Of a stretch of 64,000 nt of DNA, positions 34,271-45,309 are shown piece after piece. A model generated the notes under the pieces. It worked only from the letters and a program-made list of their open reading frames with translations. It did no database searches and was not told the DNA's origin. Numbering within the stretch: position 1 is the stretch's first letter; each line of letters starts with the position of its first letter. The position numbers and the translations under genes were made by a program. Source of the DNA: Piezodorus guildinii (Eukaryota; Arthropoda; Insecta; Hemiptera; Pentatomidae); the NCBI GenBank assembly GCA_023052935.1, contig CM041297.1, positions 96,618,484 through 96,682,483 on the forward strand, read 5' to 3'.

Positions 34271-34749
34271 CACACTACTAATTATATTCAATTTCATTTT
34301 ATTTTTTATAGTCAGAAAAATAGAGAGGCCAATATATTTTATTTCCATAGTATTTAAGGATTTTTCAGATCATTTGGACAGTAGGTTAAGAATTTATTTT
34401 ATTTATTAATTTATTGAAAATTACAACTGTATTAGTAAATGCATAAAGTGAATTGGCTCATAATATAGATAATGGGTTAAGGATTAAAAAATTATTTGAA
34501 ACGAATTTCTTTTGCACTGATTTGTCTTATCGAACATCATGGAAAGAATAAAAAAATGCAGTTCTAATGTTTCGATTTGTTTTTAGTGTTTAAAGCCTTA
34601 GGTATATAAAAACAAGCTTAATATCTGGCTTTAAGTTTAAACTATTTATTCGCACAACTTACAGAAGAATTGTAAGCATTATATATGGTGGTCAATTCAG
34701 CAGAAAACATCTCACTCAGTCTCTCTTTGATCGCGGTCCTTGAAATATT

Positions 34750-34757
34750 GATATATA

Positions 34758-34806
<49 letters not shown>
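34750..34806. repeat. (TA)n microsatellite
   Basis: An almost pure TA run. Confidence 0.95.
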
Positions 34807-34809
<3 letters not shown>

Positions 34810-35129
34810 TGCACCGAGTGATCTTCAAATCCTCTGATACATCAATTATACATTTTTCTTAACAGACTGACCAGTGAACAATATGGGGAATTAACACTTT
34901 GGTATATCACATATTTAGTCCAATCACTTTGTAGGAGAAGACCAATGTTTTGTCAATATGAATTATAGAGCAATGAGTTTAAATTTCTATAGCGGAATAT
35001 GCTCTTATAAATGTGAAATATAAAATAAAATACCCCATTACACATATGTAAATAAATGAAGAGCTAATGCGCCATTTTCTTGAAATATGTAACAAGTTTG
35101 TGACAAAGTTTACATCAAAACCCTCACAT

Positions 35130-35520
35130 AAATAGATGGGGACAAACTTTTATCCCTGTACTCCTCGGGGCTCCAACCCTTTCCAAGCTAAGGGAAATAT
35201 GTTGAGATAATTTCCTAATGGAGAAAAGTGGCCGGTTGGAAGTTATAAACTTGGACACGGAATTTTAATCAGGGCACAAGATGTAAAGGTTGCCCCTGGC
35301 AGGGCGGAAAATTTTGCCGAGAAAAAGCTGCAGAGCATTAGTGCACTCCTTCGGCTCGGAGCAAGTTTTGATTTATCTCCGCACTAGGCTCTACCCTGCC
35401 TTCTCGGCTTTTAAAAGACGTGTTCGAAATTCATACAGCCCAGTGACTTTTATTATAATGCTATTCGTTGATAATTTAAAGTTTTCTCTCGCCGGATTAG
35501 TACGGATGAACCATTAAACA
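35130..35520. promoter_or_regulatory. G+C-richer unique island
   Basis: Higher-complexity block. A 75-codon plus-strand frame (35290-35517) lacks family resemblance. Confidence 0.2.
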
Positions 35521-35592
35521 ATTAATCCATCAGCACAGCTTTAAGACGACGTTATATAATAGTCTATATTTTCCATGTTCACAAAGATTGCC

Positions 35593-35800
35593 CCTTTTAT
35601 TTATTTATTTTTTCTTGAGGCCCGACAGGCCGTTTAGGGTAGAGTCACCATTCCCTACGCCTATATTTGCAATTCGCCACCAGCAAGTTGACAGATCTTA
35701 CTCGGGGAAAAGGCTGTAAGTGAATCCCCGTTTAATTATATGAAATACTTGGTAAAGTCCACCAGGGACAGGAATTCAAACTCTGGTGTGGTACATGATA
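35593..35800 (-). repeat. SINE-like element (third family, single copy here)
   Basis: On the minus strand it has a box B-like GAGTTTGAATTCC near its 5' end, a body including 'aaacggggattcacttacag' and 'gcgtagggaatggtgactc', and a (TAAA)n tail (35593-35612). The layout is that of a tRNA-derived SINE with an eroded head. No second copy is present in the window. Confidence 0.5.
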
Positions 35801-36231
35801 ATGAATACCCCTAATAGTTTTAAAATATATCTATTAAATTATGTTTACATCGAATTATTTGTGTTGTGCTTGTTATTAACAAGCATTTGTAAACTTTTTA
35901 AACAATATCCTACCATTTAAAATTATTTAAAAATATGTATCAAAAAAAAAAAAAAAAAAATGTAAATTGTTAATCAGACCACTCAACTTGTGAAATACAA
36001 TAAAAATATAAGAAAGTACATCTCAACTGTCTAAAAATACTAGTTAGTAAGAGCAAGATAATTAATACTACCGGATACCTGAACTAGCTAAATGTATAAT
36101 TATTTTAGAGACGTTTTGGAGTCTTTCAATTATATTTAAAAATCAATTTTCTTAATATATGACATCTTATTACGTAAAGTCTGAAATCGAATGATGATTA
36201 AACTATAAATGTTGTTAATTAAGCTTTGAGT

Positions 36232-36690
36232 GTCAGTCCAGCCATCCAATTCCTGCCGTATCCAATCCAGTTCATATTCTAACTGTCCTCATCCTTCCTC
36301 CCATGATATTCTCCAGGCACCAGACCAGAACTCCCGAACACTAGGGCCATCTTCCAGCCTCGCAGCCTCCAGAGCTGGAGCTCATTTCCAATAGCTGCCG
36401 GTCGGGCTGAGGACGCCATCCTCAGGCTAATCCCCCTCCGTCCATATTTCAGCCGGCAGGGGCCTTGCCAACCTCCCCCTACCCAAAGCTCCAGAGATTC
36501 GAGATAAGCTGCGTGTATTTCACCCCGAGTGGTAGCCAGATATCCATCTATCCATCTGGGCTCTCTCGATTTCCGGGCTTGATTGGAACCGTCGAGGTGT
36601 TTGATGTATGGCTGGGAATTGCGATGTGTCGATACCGTCCCATGATGAACCTCTTGACAAGGGAGATATCGCCAAGGAATGTGTTCTCAA
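36232..36690. promoter_or_regulatory. G+C-rich unique island
   Basis: About 450 bases of G+C-rich, high-complexity DNA in an AT-rich setting. No open frame of more than 80 codons and no known domain. It is bounded on the right by a long (TA)n tract. Confidence 0.3.
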
Positions 36691-36712
36691 GCTTTCATTG
36701 ATTAATAATAAT

Positions 36713-36730
36713 GTATATATATATATATAC

Positions 36731-36784
<54 letters not shown>

Positions 36785-36853
36785 ATAATATATATAATAT
36801 ATATAATATATATATATATATCATATATATTATATATATATATATATATATAA
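36713..36853. repeat. Interrupted (TA)n microsatellite, about 140 bp
   Basis: TA repeats with AAT/ATTATA interruptions. Confidence 0.95.
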
Positions 36854-36859
36854 ACGATT

Positions 36860-37655
36860 ATTTATATATACTTGTTCGTTAATATATATTATTTACATTT
36901 GGGAAAGTTCAATTCTACAGCAAATTATTATTTTTCTAATCTACTTCTTATGTATTCCTCCGAAGGAACCTCAAAAATATTAGATATTTGTTTGAAATAA
37001 ATATTTTTTTCTTCTATAATTCATTATCAAATTATTTCACGAATCCCTTTCCACGTTTTAATAATTGAATGTAATAAATAATTCATGCCAATTGAAAAAT
37101 ACAAGTCTTTATTTTTAAGATAAAGATATCTTTTTTAAAATCAAAATTCTCGTTTATTTCAATAGAAACATACTTTGTATAAGTACTTAGTTGAGACGGA
37201 TTTATATATTTTACTAGTAAATTGAAACTTTTTTAAATATTTTACTTTGTGTTCTTCTTCCGTGGAAAAGCTCAATAAATAAACTATTTTCTTTTTTTTG
37301 AAAATTTATATTTTCATTTAAATTTACTGATATCCTTATACCTAAACATTATAAGACCTACACACTATAGAGTAAGATACTTAGACGGATTGGTAAAATT
37401 TATTAATAAAACTCTATCTATATCTATATTATTGTCAGGAATCAACACTAATTTATTTCTCCTTAAATTTAATTCTCTGTTTAAATTCGAGTTTAATTAA
37501 TTTTTCAACCTTATACTACATCATTTTCCTCAATTTTTGTTTTCTATTATTATTACGATGATGTTAAGTAGAGTGATGCTAAAAGATACGCATTGAGTCA
37601 ATTCAATAAGTATATAATTGAAGTTATATTAAGTTATAGAGTAGCATGTCCCTTA
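36860..37655. other. AT-rich DNA without recognisable features
   Basis: No gene or repeat landmark is seen. Confidence 0.6.
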
Positions 37656-37770
37656 GGAGAAGCATAACCAAGGATTTTCCAACCCCTTTTAAAAAATCCT
37701 AGGAACATCTACCAGGTTTGAACCAGAGATCTTAGGCATAGAAGGTTGTTAGGAGCTACCGATACATATG
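37655..37770 (-). repeat. SINE family B, copy 4 (5' fragment)
   Basis: 'aaaaaatcctaggaacatct', 'aggtttgaacc' (box B on the minus strand) and 'ttaggcatagaaggttgtta' match copy 2. The 3' half is missing. Confidence 0.75.
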
Positions 37771-37909
37771 TGACCCCAAATATCTTGTTATTAAAGTTAT
37801 AAGGCAAATATCAGATAATTTGTTGCATAGTCGCTCACACGCCTTTAGTTGTTGAATGTCCTTGTTTTGGTTAAGAACGGTCTGTAGTCTTGAAACGATA
37901 AGATGTTTC

Positions 37910-38335
37910 TTTAACTGTTATACAAGGGATGTTTTCCATTGAGAAGGCACCCTCTTGTAGACCGACCCGGCCGCCAGATAGGACCCCACCCTACAAGAGG
38001 GGCAGATCGAGGAGGCATTAAACTGCAGTAAAATTTGTGCTCCTCCCAGCTCGGAGGAAAAAATAAATAGCGTATCCAAGCATTTTTGGCGGGGAAAGAT
38101 ATCCTTAATAACGGGGACGATAAGAGGCGGGAAATAGCCGCAGATAGGGACCTGTGGATCGGCACTAAAGACGATAGCAATGCATTGCGCGCAGGACGGT
38201 GTATATCATCGCGCAACGGGCCGTTATTCCTTTATCCCGGGGGCAGCGATAAGGAGGTGCTCAGCTTCTTCTTCTTATCCGGCATAAATCCCTCTCCGGG
38301 TTATACGTCAGCGGCAGCACTCGATATTATAATAT
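37910..38335. promoter_or_regulatory. G+C-rich island with E2F-like and GATA motifs
   Basis: High-complexity sequence with an E2F-like TTTTTGGCGGGGAAA at 38083-38097 and several GATA cores (near 38099, 38118, 38248 and 38276). No coding sequence is recognised, so a regulatory element is the likeliest reading. Confidence 0.3.
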
Positions 38336-38619
38336 TATAATAATATAGTTTTGGGAGCCGTTCGCTATTACCGAATCCAACCTATAACTATTGAATATAA
38401 AGGTTATCATTACAGGTAGGTTTATCAATTATTCATTCCTGATGGACCTTATGGTAAGAGATTTTAAATTCCGATGATGAAATAATGTCTTTCATTTATA
38501 TTTGATGTATCCAAAGATCATAACAAAAAACTTTATTATACTGAGGATGTATAGTCGAATGAAGAAATTATTGTTGGTAGAAATAATCAGGAGTCATTTT
38601 TTTTTAATATTTTAATTTT

Positions 38620-38660
38620 GCCGGCGTTTCGGCTCAAACTTATGAGCCATCATCAGGGTT
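38620..38660 (-). ncRNA. Hammerhead motif, left arm of copy III (cleavage triplet lost)
   Basis: On the minus strand it reads CCCTGATGATGGCTCATAAG, then TTTGAGCCGAAACGCCGGC. CTGATGA, helix II (GGCTCA/TGAGCC) and GAAAC are intact, but the GTC cleavage triplet is GCC, which should prevent self-cleavage. Confidence 0.75.
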
Positions 38661-39095
38661 ACAAACATCAGAAAAAAAGAGATACATGCTAATGTGATAA
38701 TGAATTTTTTTTTTTAATGTAGTGACACTGATACAATTCAAAATAAAACAGAAAATATACCAATATATATATATAAATATTTTAGATACAAATAATGATA
38801 ATATAATGATGATAAGCATGGAATCAAAACTTTAGACTTTAATATATAATTCAACTTATATTTAGAATAGAATATTCTAGTCTATTGTATATATATTATA
38901 ATATAGAAGTTTACTTCTATATTAAAGTCTAAAGTTTTGATTTCATGCTTATCATCATATTATCATTATTTGTATCTATAATATATATGAATATTGGTAT
39001 ATTTCCTGTTTTATTGTAAATTTTATCATTGTCAATACATTAAAAAAAAATTTCATTATCACATTAACATGTATCTCTTTTGTTTTGATGTTTGT

Positions 39096-39137
39096 AACCC
39101 TGATGTTGGCTCATAAGTTTGAGCCGAAACGTCGGCA
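39096..39137 (+). ncRNA. Hammerhead motif, right arm of copy III (catalytic box changed)
   Basis: It reads CCCTGATGTTGGCTCATAAG, then TTTGAGCCGAAACGTCGGC. The GTC triplet and GAAAC are intact, but the catalytic box is CTGATGT instead of CTGATGA. The lesion differs from that in the left arm. Confidence 0.75.
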
Positions 39138-39339
39138 AAATTAAAAAATTTAAAACAAATGACTCCCGATTATTTCTACCTCCAAAAAAACTTTATTTAT
39201 TTATTTAATAATAATATTTCGACTATACAAAAATCACTTTTTTCGAGTATATTATACAAAAAAACTCATAAGTAAATGTAATGTAATTAATTTTATGAGC
39301 TTTATACAGTGGGCGAGCGAAGAAACTACCCAGAGATAT

Positions 39340-39830
39340 CCATTCAGTCTTAATTTAAATTATTAGTTCTCGAGGCCATCGCCAATTCAGCCACCATGGA
39401 GGATTATCAGGAAAAGATGGAGATGAGAGGTAGCGGACAAGTGAGTTTGAGTGGAGGGATAGTTTGGAATTAAAGTTGGTATGTCTGTTTCGAGCTATGT
39501 CTGCAACTAATGAGATATTTGTTTTTATGGATCATTTACTGGCGACAAAGTAAGGGGTATATAGGATCTTTCGGAGGATTTCGATTGGAAGATTGGGTGC
39601 GGGAAGAATTTGATGGTTCTCCATAACTCAATCTCAAATATCCAAATCGGCCTGATGATGGTAATATAAATTAGTTTTTTTAGGCGGGAAGTTTTTCAAG
39701 GAAAGTTGTAGTAAACTGTATCTGCTAGCTGTTACTGTCGTTTCAATCTAGTATGAGGATTCCAAATAAGACGTTTGTCAAGATGGAGTCCTAGGTAGCG
39801 GATCTGTTCCACTTAGGTAAATAAAATATG
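39340..39830 (-). pseudogene. Jockey-type LINE reverse transcriptase C-terminal remnant
   Basis: Read on the minus strand in shifting frames, it gives RYLGLHLDKRLIWNPHTRLK, a stop, then TIIRPIWIFEIELWRTIKF (the usual form is IIRPIWTYGIELWG). It ends in PDNPPWWLNWRWPREL, the Jockey hallmark also found at 31.7 kb. Several stops and frameshifts make it an old pseudogene. No poly(A) tail is evident at its 3' end. Confidence 0.75.
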
Positions 39831-39839
39831 GCTGAAGGA

Positions 39840-40690
39840 TATAGAGGGACAGGCAAAAATAAATAAACAATCCTTAATTAACTCTCATAATGGAAGTAAT
39901 TTATGTAATAAGTATTCGGAAAGAACTTTTTAATTCTATAATAATTAGTTTATATGATAATACTTATGTCATATGCCTCAAAACCAGTGGCGAATTCCCA
40001 GAGTAGGAAGGAAAAATTCTTTCCTTCCCTGAAATAACCACTGACAAAAAAATGGACCGGGCTTATAATAGGACTAGTTTAAAATACTAAAACATACACT
40101 TATTAATGTCAAAGTAGAGAGTTAATGTAGTATTGTAAGGCTGTTAATATATAACAACAACTACTATAGCCAAAATAGTTTCCAAAATGATGGAAATCAA
40201 TTTTATACTCAGCTGGCAAAACAGTGTCTCACTTTTGAGAGTTTTTCTTATAAATTCTCGAGTGTTTTTCATGTATGTTTTGAATGCGGCTCGTTCATAG
40301 AAGAAGAGGAACATTTATGATATTTTGTCACCTTCTAAACATAAAAAATGACACTCAAGAACGTATAAATTTCTCATTTCTAGAACAAGTGACTAACTAA
40401 TACTATTTTGTCATTTGGAATCTAACTGTCCAAAGTACTATTTTAATAAATATACTATGTAAGTAATGATTAGCTCTACTTCTTAAAATATTTCTTATGC
40501 ACATTTTTTTTTTTTTTAATATTTTGTACTAAATTCATCTTTCTTCCGACTTTGATCCAGTGATAAACGATTGTTGAATAAATAGAAAATACTTTTTCGC
40601 GTACAGAATGGCAGCAGTGCGTCAGATTCAAGTAGATATCCATAAAAGTTCGTCCGAATTGGACGAAAGAACGTTTTATTGGCAACTAAA
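39840..40690. other. AT-rich DNA without recognisable features
   Basis: No gene or known repeat is seen. The short frames are low-complexity. Confidence 0.55.
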
Positions 40691-40780
40691 ACGCTAAACA
40701 TAAGTTCGTTAATTATCAGGCCGATTTGCAAAAGAAATTCTTGGATATTTTTTTTTTAAAACACTTTATTTATTCCAGTA

Positions 40781-40811
40781 TCGCGACGTTTCAGCCTCTA
40801 GGGCCATTTTC
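40781..40811 (-). ncRNA. Degenerate hammerhead motif, left arm of copy I
   Basis: On the minus strand AAAATGGCCCTAGAGGCTGA is followed by AACGTCGCGA. GAAAC-GTC and helix II (GGCC/GGCT) remain, but the CTGATGA box is replaced. Confidence 0.55.
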
Positions 40812-40948
40812 GTGCGCGACGAGAACACCTAAAAGGCGGCTGAAAACTGTTAAGTTTTTTTGAAAAATGACAATTTAAAAAAAAAATTATGACGACGCTG
40901 GTGAAAAGCGGTAAAATTAAAAGATAATTGAGATGGATATGCATGAAG

Positions 40949-40982
40949 CTTGAAAATGGCCCTAGAGGCTGAAACGTCGCGA
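40949..40982 (+). ncRNA. Degenerate hammerhead motif, right arm of copy I
   Basis: GCTTGAAAATGGCCCTAGAG is followed by GCTGAAACGTCGCGA. The box corresponding to CTGATGA reads CTTGAAAA. Confidence 0.55.
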
Positions 40983-41109
40983 TACTGGAATAAATAAAGT
41001 GTTTTAAAAAAATATCCAAGAATTTCTTTTGCAAATCGGCCTGATAATTAACGAACAAATATTAGAACAAAAGAACAATGACGACAATGATGAGCTAAAC
41101 ATAAGACTT

Positions 41110-41630
41110 ATTTATTTGCGTTGTACGAACTATATACAATATATCTAATTTATGAGGGGCTCGTGATACAACTATTTTAATAAATCAATATAACATCAGC
41201 CTGAACAAAGTCCTTAAATTAAAATAAACTCGTTACTAGAAGATTTAAATGTACTTAATACAGGTACCAGTACAAGCCTAATCGTAACAAGATCACTACA
41301 AAACTATTGTAAAATTCTTAAATTTAAAGTCTTTAAATAGAAGTCATAGTGACTGGCATAAATTCCGCATTATGGAATCAAGAAAAATGACTTGTTCCAA
41401 CCGCGAGAGGCGAACAGGCTCTAAATCACACCAGAGCATTGCATGAGTCTTAGTGATAAATAAAATGGGATTAAGTTAAAGCACAAATAATCTTTGATCT
41501 TTCAAGCCCGACTTAATAAAATAGTGCGCAAATTTCACAACTTACTTGCCAGACCCAACACTTGCTAATTTCACTTGTGCACATGCTATTTATGTCTTCT
41601 GATGTTTACAATCGACTCTTGTTGTTCGTA
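41110..41630. other. AT-rich DNA between two related elements
   Basis: No gene or repeat landmark is seen between hammerhead elements I and II. Confidence 0.55.
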
Positions 41631-41728
41631 ACGAAATAAAATATACAGTTCGATAAATATTAGGCCGTTTTACAAAAGAAATTCTTGGATATATTTTTTT
41701 TTTTTAAACAATTTATTTAATCCAGTCA

Positions 41729-41766
41729 TCGCGACGTTTCAGCCTCTAGGACCATTATCAAGCTTC
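41729..41766 (-). ncRNA. Degenerate hammerhead motif, left arm of copy II
   Basis: On the minus strand AGCTTGATAATGGTCCTAGA is followed by GGCTGAAACGTCGCGA. GAAAC and GTC are kept. The catalytic box reads TTGATAA instead of CTGATGA. Confidence 0.6.
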
Positions 41767-42182
41767 TGTAATCAGTTAAAGTTTCATTGCATTTATACAT
41801 TTTCAACAATTCAATTACAACACATAATAAATTATTTTTAATAATTATGTCACCTACCATGCATATCCATCTTAATTATCTTTTCGGCGGCCGAAAACTG
41901 TTAAGTAAGTTGGAAAAAATGTTTCTTTTCTTTTTTGAATAAATAGATCCCTTTTTTCAATTCATGATGAAAAATAATATGATATTTTTTAATACAGGTT
42001 TTTTTTTTGAAAAATGATATTTTAAAAAAATTATGACGACGCTGCTGAAAAGCGGTGAAATGAAAAGATAATTAAGATGGATATGCATGGTAGGTAACAT
42101 AATTATTAAAAATAATTCATTATGTGTTGTAATTGAATTGTTGAAAATGTATAAATGCAATGAAACTTTAATTGATTACAGA

Positions 42183-42220
42183 AGCTTGATAATGGCCCTA
42201 GAGGCTGAAACGTCGCGATG
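42183..42220 (+). ncRNA. Degenerate hammerhead motif, right arm of copy II
   Basis: AGCTTGATAATGGCCCTAGA is followed by GGCTGAAACGTCGCGA. It has the same altered box as the left arm, so the change predates the inversion of this subfamily. Confidence 0.6.
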
Positions 42221-42551
42221 ACTGGATTAAATAAATTGTTTTAAAAAAAAATAAATATATATCCAAGAATTTCTTTTGTAAAACGGCCTAATATTTATCG
42301 AACAAATATTCAAACAAAAGAACAATTACGACAATGATGAGAAAAAAATATACAGCGTTCAAGATAAAACCAATATTTTAATGGTTAAAATATAGTCTAA
42401 CTTAATCCTATATATTTTGTAATATAAAAATTACACTAAACAAATCAATGTTATTTATCTTATATATTATATTATAAAGGAAATCATAATAGGAAAAAAA
42501 TGGATTTATATCAAGTAAAAAAAAAATTCTTTTTCATGATCAACTTCTGTA

Positions 42552-42750
42552 CAAGGAGGTAATTAGGCCTAGATCACGCTCAGCCGCAAATCTGTCCCTC
42601 CAATTTTAGGGTACCGCCTCTTTAGAGACTAGGTGTGCCCCAGAAGGATCTTAAATCATAGGATATATAATCCTGTTCCAGCCGGAGTTCGAACTTGGAA
42701 CCTATGGAACAGAAGACTAAAGCTCTATCACCTAAACCACAGCGCTCGTT
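42552..42750 (-). repeat. SINE family A, copy (3'-truncated)
   Basis: 'agatcacgctcagccgcaaat', 'ggtgtgccccagaaggat' and 'ccggagttcgaacttgg' (box B on the minus strand) match copy 1. The head ends near 'cacagcgctc', and the last 60 bases of the 3' end are missing. Confidence 0.8.
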
Positions 42751-42759
42751 TACCAAACG

Positions 42760-43470
42760 CACAAAGACAACTTTAAACATGGATTTTGATTATTACTTTC
42801 ACTTATGATTTTCTTAAGAACCGCTGTTACGATTTTGACTTCCTTTAAAGTATCTTTCATTTTGTAGATTTAAAAAAATCAGCCACACAATCTTATTATA
42901 ATTGATAAATAACGGCTAAATATTCAAGTTGAGCGAATTTAATAGACAACTTAGAGAGAAATGTGCAAACATAATTTTTTATGTGATTTTTAATTTTTTG
43001 AACTTAAGAACAGTAATATAGATGTATAATACACCGTTGGAAAGCTACAGATTTTAGAAAAAAAATACTATTATATACACAAAATTCTAAAAGTTAACGG
43101 AGGGTGATGAAAAGCCGATAAAAGCAACTGATTGTCGATTATAATTCATAATTTAATAGAAGACATGTTTTTATTCAAATTTAATTTTATTATTTCTTTA
43201 ACAATTTATTTTAATCTCTGAATGTATTTAAAACTTCTAAAATTAATTTTTTTTGCGCGCACCAGATTTTTTTTTTACATTGAAATATATATATATATAT
43301 TAGCCTTATAATCAAGTTTAATTTAAAATAAAAAATAAAAATGTTTTTCTTCTTTCACCTTAAATGTATTATTAAAATACTGTATATTTAATCTGAACGT
43401 TTAAGTGTATAACCCATCTTTAGTACCTTACATATTTCACGATTTCTCTATAATATTACTATTATATTCA
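42760..43470. other. AT-rich DNA with a faint repeat
   Basis: 'gatgtataatacaccgttggaaagct' (43020-43046) is an inverted relative of 33968-34000. Nothing else is recognised. Confidence 0.45.
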
Positions 43471-43639
43471 TACTCTCATTATCTTACATTGTCACTCTTT
43501 ATCATTGTATTTTTGATTGAACTGCAAACAAAAAATATAAATGTGTATTCCGAAAAATGCCCGAAGTTATAAAACTGTGAATGGAGAACCTTTATAGCAG
43601 TTTTTTTTCTTGCCTTTTTAGTGCTTTTTAAACGGCTAC

Positions 43640-44110
43640 ATTCATTTAAAGGAAAGAGATGGGGCCAAATGACAAGAGCATCAACAGAGCCATTTAGATG
43701 AAGAGATAATCTTAATGACAGCGCTCCACAATTAGTTGTCCCCTTAAGTGGCATTGTTCGTCGAGATCTGTGCCCAAGTAATTATCCTAACATAAATCAA
43801 GGGATAGCGCTTCCTCCGAATTGGATTTGGACTTACAAATCAGTAGGAAATGAGGCGCCGCCGATGAATGGGAGTTGGAGGATCCTGAATGTTGGAGGAA
43901 GATAGGAGGAGCTGATGAGGCCCTGAGGCGACGAGGTTCTGGAAGCAGCTCCCTCAAGGAGGTCACATACTGTACGCTCTCACGTGCCCCGGGCCACAGC
44001 CTTATCTCTAATTGAACAGATAACTTATCCATGTGTCGCTTCTGAATAGGGCAGCACGTGCCCCTAAGATTGGGACCTCTGCTCTGATGTTTATTGACCA
44101 TGGATCATGG
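43640..44110. promoter_or_regulatory. G+C-rich island with clustered NK2-, GATA- and E-box-like motifs
   Basis: An NK2/Tinman-type CTTAAGTGG lies at 43743-43751. CACGTG E-boxes lie at 43981-43986 and 44055-44060, and three GATA cores lie at 44002-44028. A 104-codon minus-strand frame covers 43787-44101 but has no known domain and an odd composition. The cluster suggests a cis-regulatory element rather than an exon. Confidence 0.35.
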
Positions 44111-44212
44111 TCTTAGATCACCAACTGTATAATGGAGATAATTTTATAAGATGATTCTGATTCCATTTATCAAAAATTTAAACAATAAGAAGAAAAAATC
44201 CTTTATTACTTA

Positions 44213-44402
44213 CACAAAAGAAATCCAGTGTGCCTGTGATTCAGCAACTACTCTCTCTGCGACGAGTTGAGGGGATAAAGCTGGAATGTTATGGAGTTTT
44301 ACAGAGTGGTACGAGCGAAATTGCCTTACAGGGGAAGCTTTCGAGCTGTTTTTCGGACTTACAGGCTTTACATAACCATACATGACTTCGACTCTCGTAC
44401 CC
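44213..44402 (-). CDS. Weak candidate exon
   Basis: A minus-strand frame of 63 codons (MGTRVEVMYGYVKPVSPKNS at its start) runs straight into a perfect splice-donor consensus GTAAGT (minus strand, near 44215-44210). A possible AG acceptor lies just upstream of the ATG. The encoded peptide has no known domain, so this rests on signal order and normal composition only. Confidence 0.15.
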
Positions 44403-44620
44403 ATTTCTTACAATCAAAAATCCTCAATGCTCCTTACATAAAAAAATAAATCATCAAAAGTAATCCTTATATACAGGTACTTATCCATAAACTCTGATTC
44501 CACTCCATCCATTACAGATTCCATTCCGAACATAAACCTCGAATTTCAAACCTTGCTACTTCTTTCATTTCCGATCATTCTTTAATCATAAATCTGTAAT
44601 GGCACACAACCCATTAAGGG

Positions 44621-44870
44621 TATTTGGATCAGTACATATAGAGATTCGTACTGATTCTAGGCCAAAGGCCGTGCAATGAGGTGATTAGGCCATGATCACG
44701 CTCAGCCGCCAGATCTTTTCCCCAATCTTATTAGGTACCCACTTTATAGAGGCTGGGTTTGCCCCAGGAGGGTCTCCGTACCCTAGGGTCACCCTACGGC
44801 CGCATTAACAGAATAAATAATATTCGGCCTCAGCCGGGATTCGAACCCAGGAGCACAGTAGACTTTCAAC
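44621..44870 (-). repeat. SINE family A, copy 3 (5'-truncated within the tRNA head)
   Basis: 'agtacatatagagattcgtactgattcta', 'gatcacgctcagccgccag', 'tgccccaggagggtctccgta' and 'agccgggattcgaacccagg' (box B on the minus strand) match copies 1 and 2. The head stops at 'agcacagtagact', before box A. The usual terminal T run is absent. Confidence 0.85.
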
Positions 44871-45309
44871 AAGTTTGTCTATAGTAAATGTGAGTCATAT
44901 CTTACTCTAAAGATTTTTTTTTCATCTCTTAATTTTTTTTTAATGCTATTTTGAGTTGCTATATTAAAAAATATTACTTTTTATATAAACCTGTTTATTG
45001 TATTTACTTTTGGGTTCATGCAAAATATTTTCATCAGATTTCTCAAAGGAGTGCCTAAATGTTTTAAAAGTCTGAATAAAATGTAAATAAATTTATTTAT
45101 TGAAGAGCTGCCTATGGGTAATTTCTCTACATGCATATTATGCCTTAATGTTTTTATAATAAGGTTGTCAAGTTCAATGAATATATATTAAAATATATTA
45201 ATAATAATTTATTTAACACTTATTGCTGAGTACGTACATACTCGTAAAGGGTATGTAGTAAACGGATTTCCATAAGTCCTTATGAATAAATGAATGAATG
45301 AAGTAATTA

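Larger units (their letters stand above)
38538..39184. mobile_element. Inverted hammerhead-motif retroelement (copy III) with 13-bp target duplication
   Basis: The element is about 647 bases, between direct repeats AAAAAACTTTATT at 38525-38537 and 39185-39197. The two halves are inverted copies meeting near 38900: 'aatcaaaactttagacttta' faces 'taaagtctaaagttttgat'. Each half carries one hammerhead motif near its outer end, pointing outward. It has no coding capacity. Confidence 0.8.
40704..41092. mobile_element. Inverted hammerhead-motif retroelement (copy I) with 11-bp target duplication
   Basis: The element is bounded by direct repeats GCTAAACATAA at 40693-40703 and 41093-41103. Inverted arms of about 110 bases run from 'gttcgttaattatcaggccg' to its reverse complement ending at 41056. 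They are followed by a non-inverted 36-base tail 'aaatattagaacaaaag...gacaatgatga' shared with copy II. The asymmetry and variable-length target duplication fit retrotransposition rather than cut-and-paste. Confidence 0.8.
41649..42344. mobile_element. Inverted hammerhead-motif retroelement (copy II) with 11-bp target duplication
   Basis: This is a longer sister of copy I. Direct repeats AAAATATACAG at 41638-41648 and 42345-42355 flank it. The arms are about 250 bases ('gataaatattaggccgtttt' against its inverse near 42280), with an extra internal inverted block around 'catgcatatccatcttaatt'. The right tail again ends 'gacaatgatga'. There is no coding capacity. Confidence 0.8.

Noticed and set aside
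43787..44101. 104-codon minus-strand frame
   Set aside because: No domain and no splice or start context beyond chance, with an unusual composition. The motif cluster on the DNA is the better-supported reading.
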